A DNA stretch of 41,390 nt from JAAXTX01 sp035560715. Its GTDB lineage: Bacteria; Patescibacteriota; Minisyncoccia; Moranbacterales; UBA1568. The notes beneath the pieces are model-generated. The model was not told the origin of the DNA. It saw only the letters and a list, made by a program, of their open reading frames with translations, and did not search any database. A program made the position numbers and the translations under genes. Location of the stretch: contig DATMYW010000040.1 of NCBI GenBank assembly GCA_035560715.1, positions 1 through 41,390 of the forward strand, in the 5' to 3' direction. Positions 40,175-41,390 of this stretch are shown here, in pieces. Positions within the stretch are counted from its first letter, which is position 1; every line of letters begins with the position of its first letter.

Positions 40175-40203
40175 AGCCACCGCTAATCTACTAGGGTGGC
40201 TTA
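40175..40203 (-). terminator. Weak terminator-like hairpin after the 349-aa gene
   Basis: AAGCCACC/GGTGGCTT 8-bp arms with a 13-base loop; the following tail TAGCATAT is not a proper T-run. Confidence 0.4.
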
Positions 40204-40240
40204 AAATCATATTCCCTGACAATGTATACGTCCGTTTTGT

Positions 40241-41290
40241 TCAATTCCGCAATACTTCCAATCTGGAAAGCCGGGTGGTACTACCGGAGTAGTTGCGATT
40301 AACACCTTTCACACCGACAATCCCCCTTTCGCTCTTATGATTCCGCACGCCGACCAGACTTCGGTTTCTCGAGACGGTGAGCGCGAGCGGATACCGTTGC
40401 TCGCAGTTCTGATATCCGAGGTACCCGAACCATGCCGGTATTTCGAAACACTTTGTGGATTCGGATTCGTTTGTTCTGTACGATATCGGGCATAAGGCTC
40501 GCATCTTGACGCCAGCGATACGCGAAGGTACCGCTTTCGCTAAAACAACCTTCGCACCGATAACACGATGATTACGGGTATTTGCTGCGCGGGCCTTCGC
40601 CGTAAAAGCAATCGTGCGTTCGCAGCGCCGGGCTGAAACCAGGCGTTTTTTTGGAATGGCGGTATTCACGAGCTGCGATGTCTCCATCGACCCCGATTCG
40701 ATCTGTTGCTCGGAGATACGGATGGTCATCACCCGCCCATTCTTTATCACTTTGATAGGAATCAAAATCTTTCCCGCGTCACCGTCCTTCCCGTTCTCAG
40801 AGAGATATCGGTCAGCCTGATCGTTGATCGCTTCATAGACACCCGTATAGCCATGCGATGACAGGTATGCTCCGATCTTGAGTGAGACGCGATCCGGCCT
40901 TGCGATTCTCCTTTTGGTTCCTTCGTCATCCGATGCGGTTGCCGACGACATCGGAGCAGAGGTTGAACCGACCTCATCGCGTTTCGTCTTTGACCCGGAC
41001 ACCATAAGCGCCACTGGATCACCGTTCTTTATCGCCATCACCTGGACAGGCAGATCGATTTGTTCCTTGTTTAAAAACCGATATCTGAGCGCAATACTTA
41101 CCTGTATCGCGAACTCCTGTCCATCGGGCTCGTATCCCTGTTCGGTAAGTGTCTTTTCGTACCGAACGGCGACCGAATCCGCGTATGCCACCGAAGAATC
41201 AGGCAGGCCCTGGGCAAACCCGACGACGGGAAACGCACACAGGAACATCAGCAGGAATCCGAATAGGATCCCATAAACGAAATCTCTCAT
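40241..41290 (-). CDS. Secreted hypothetical protein (349 aa)
   Basis: I do not recognise this family. GGAG lies 7 bases before the ATG at 41290. A signal peptide is clear (hydrophobic residues about 5-25, ending VVGFAQG). The mature part has two similar halves at the N-terminus, each with a GY-type helix (KTLTEQGYEPDGQEFAIQV and YLSSHGYTGVYEAINDQAD) followed by VMAIKNGDPVAL and VIKNGRVMTIRI strands, suggesting an internal duplication. The C-terminal part is basic with several cysteines (ALCPISYR, KCFEIPAW, NCEQRYPL) that may form disulfides. It precedes the L,D-transpeptidase gene, so an envelope role is plausible. Confidence 0.7.
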   Translation of the reverse strand: MRDFVYGILFGFLLMFLCAFPVVGFAQGLPDSSVAYADSVAVRYEKTLTEQGYEPDGQEFAIQVSIALRYRFLNKEQIDLPVQVMAIKNGDPVALMVSGSKTKRDEVGSTSAPMSSATASDDEGTKRRIARPDRVSLKIGAYLSSHGYTGVYEAINDQADRYLSENGKDGDAGKILIPIKVIKNGRVMTIRISEQQIESGSMETSQLVNTAIPKKRLVSARRCERTIAFTAKARAANTRNHRVIGAKVVLAKAVPSRIAGVKMRALCPISYRTNESESTKCFEIPAWFGYLGYQNCEQRYPLALTVSRNRSLVGVRNHKSERGIVGVKGVNRNYSGSTTRLSRLEVLRN

Positions 41291-41390
41291 TATGCGCTCC
41301 GTTGGTTGGAATTGATGAACATCGCGAAAGGAATCTTAACGATCTTCCAATCGAAATCTTCATGTAGTTAAAGTACTGACTTTATATTAT

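Noticed and set aside
1..41390. CRISPR array or insertion sequence
   Set aside because: I saw no regularly spaced direct repeats, no cas genes and no transposase.

Overview
The window looks like a chromosomal segment of a streamlined bacterium of the Candidate Phyla Radiation (Patescibacteria). It has moderate-to-high G+C and uses TGA as a stop. The evidence is the gene mix: a DUF4012 membrane protein, an FtsA/PilM-like protein beside a large baseplate-J-like membrane protein, a short AlaRS without the C-Ala domain, a one-chain ADP-forming acyl-CoA synthetase, and many core genes without a Shine-Dalgarno (SD) site. I cannot name the lineage. TGA stops argue against the recoded Absconditabacteria/Gracilibacteria, and ribosomal protein L9 is present although it is reported missing from many CPR groups.

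Layout. Positions 1-2,556 (minus) hold the start of murG, ftsW, trmD and a small unknown gene. Positions 2,756-6,394 (minus) are a tight three-gene surface-polysaccharide operon: glycosyltransferase, Wzz-like protein, DUF4012 protein. It is transcribed divergently from an ADP-forming acyl-CoA synthetase (6,566-8,680), and the two promoters overlap at their -35 boxes. Next come rseP, frr and an Asp-box lipoprotein (minus). A tRNA-Lys locus at 11,760-12,222 holds a GIY-YIG nuclease gene between a broken and an intact copy of tRNA-Lys, followed by a cysS with a textbook leaderless promoter.

Positions 14,061-16,882 (minus) form an accessory island. It contains a retron-like reverse transcriptase with YADN in place of YADD and two unknown proteins. 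Between RT and its neighbour is a 444-base gap with its own promoter, a predicted structured RNA of about 180 nt and an intrinsic terminator. This is the best candidate for an undescribed system here.

Positions 16,959-20,154 (plus) carry dnaB, a frameshifted four-helix-bundle gene, recR and an HD-domain gene. From 20,201 to 33,187 the minus strand is a long housekeeping run: rplU, alaS, a coiled-coil protein, the baseplate-J-like protein, the FtsA-like protein, a PfkB kinase, eno, pgk, mraY, a D,D-carboxypeptidase, scpB and scpA. The rest holds an unknown 222-aa protein, an MFS transporter, a metal-site membrane protein, rpmA (plus), a very strongly signalled 71-aa unknown gene, pyrG, rplI, an L,D-transpeptidase and a secreted unknown protein.

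The genes fit together as a core of wall synthesis (murG, mraY, ftsW, D,D-carboxypeptidase, L,D-transpeptidase), chromosome maintenance (dnaB, recR, scpAB), translation (alaS, cysS, frr, rplU, rpmA, rplI, trmD) and lower glycolysis with acetate/ATP formation. Small self-contained units are interspersed in it; most of the unknown or accessory genes have clear SD sites, while most core genes do not. I saw no CRISPR array, IS element or rRNA.
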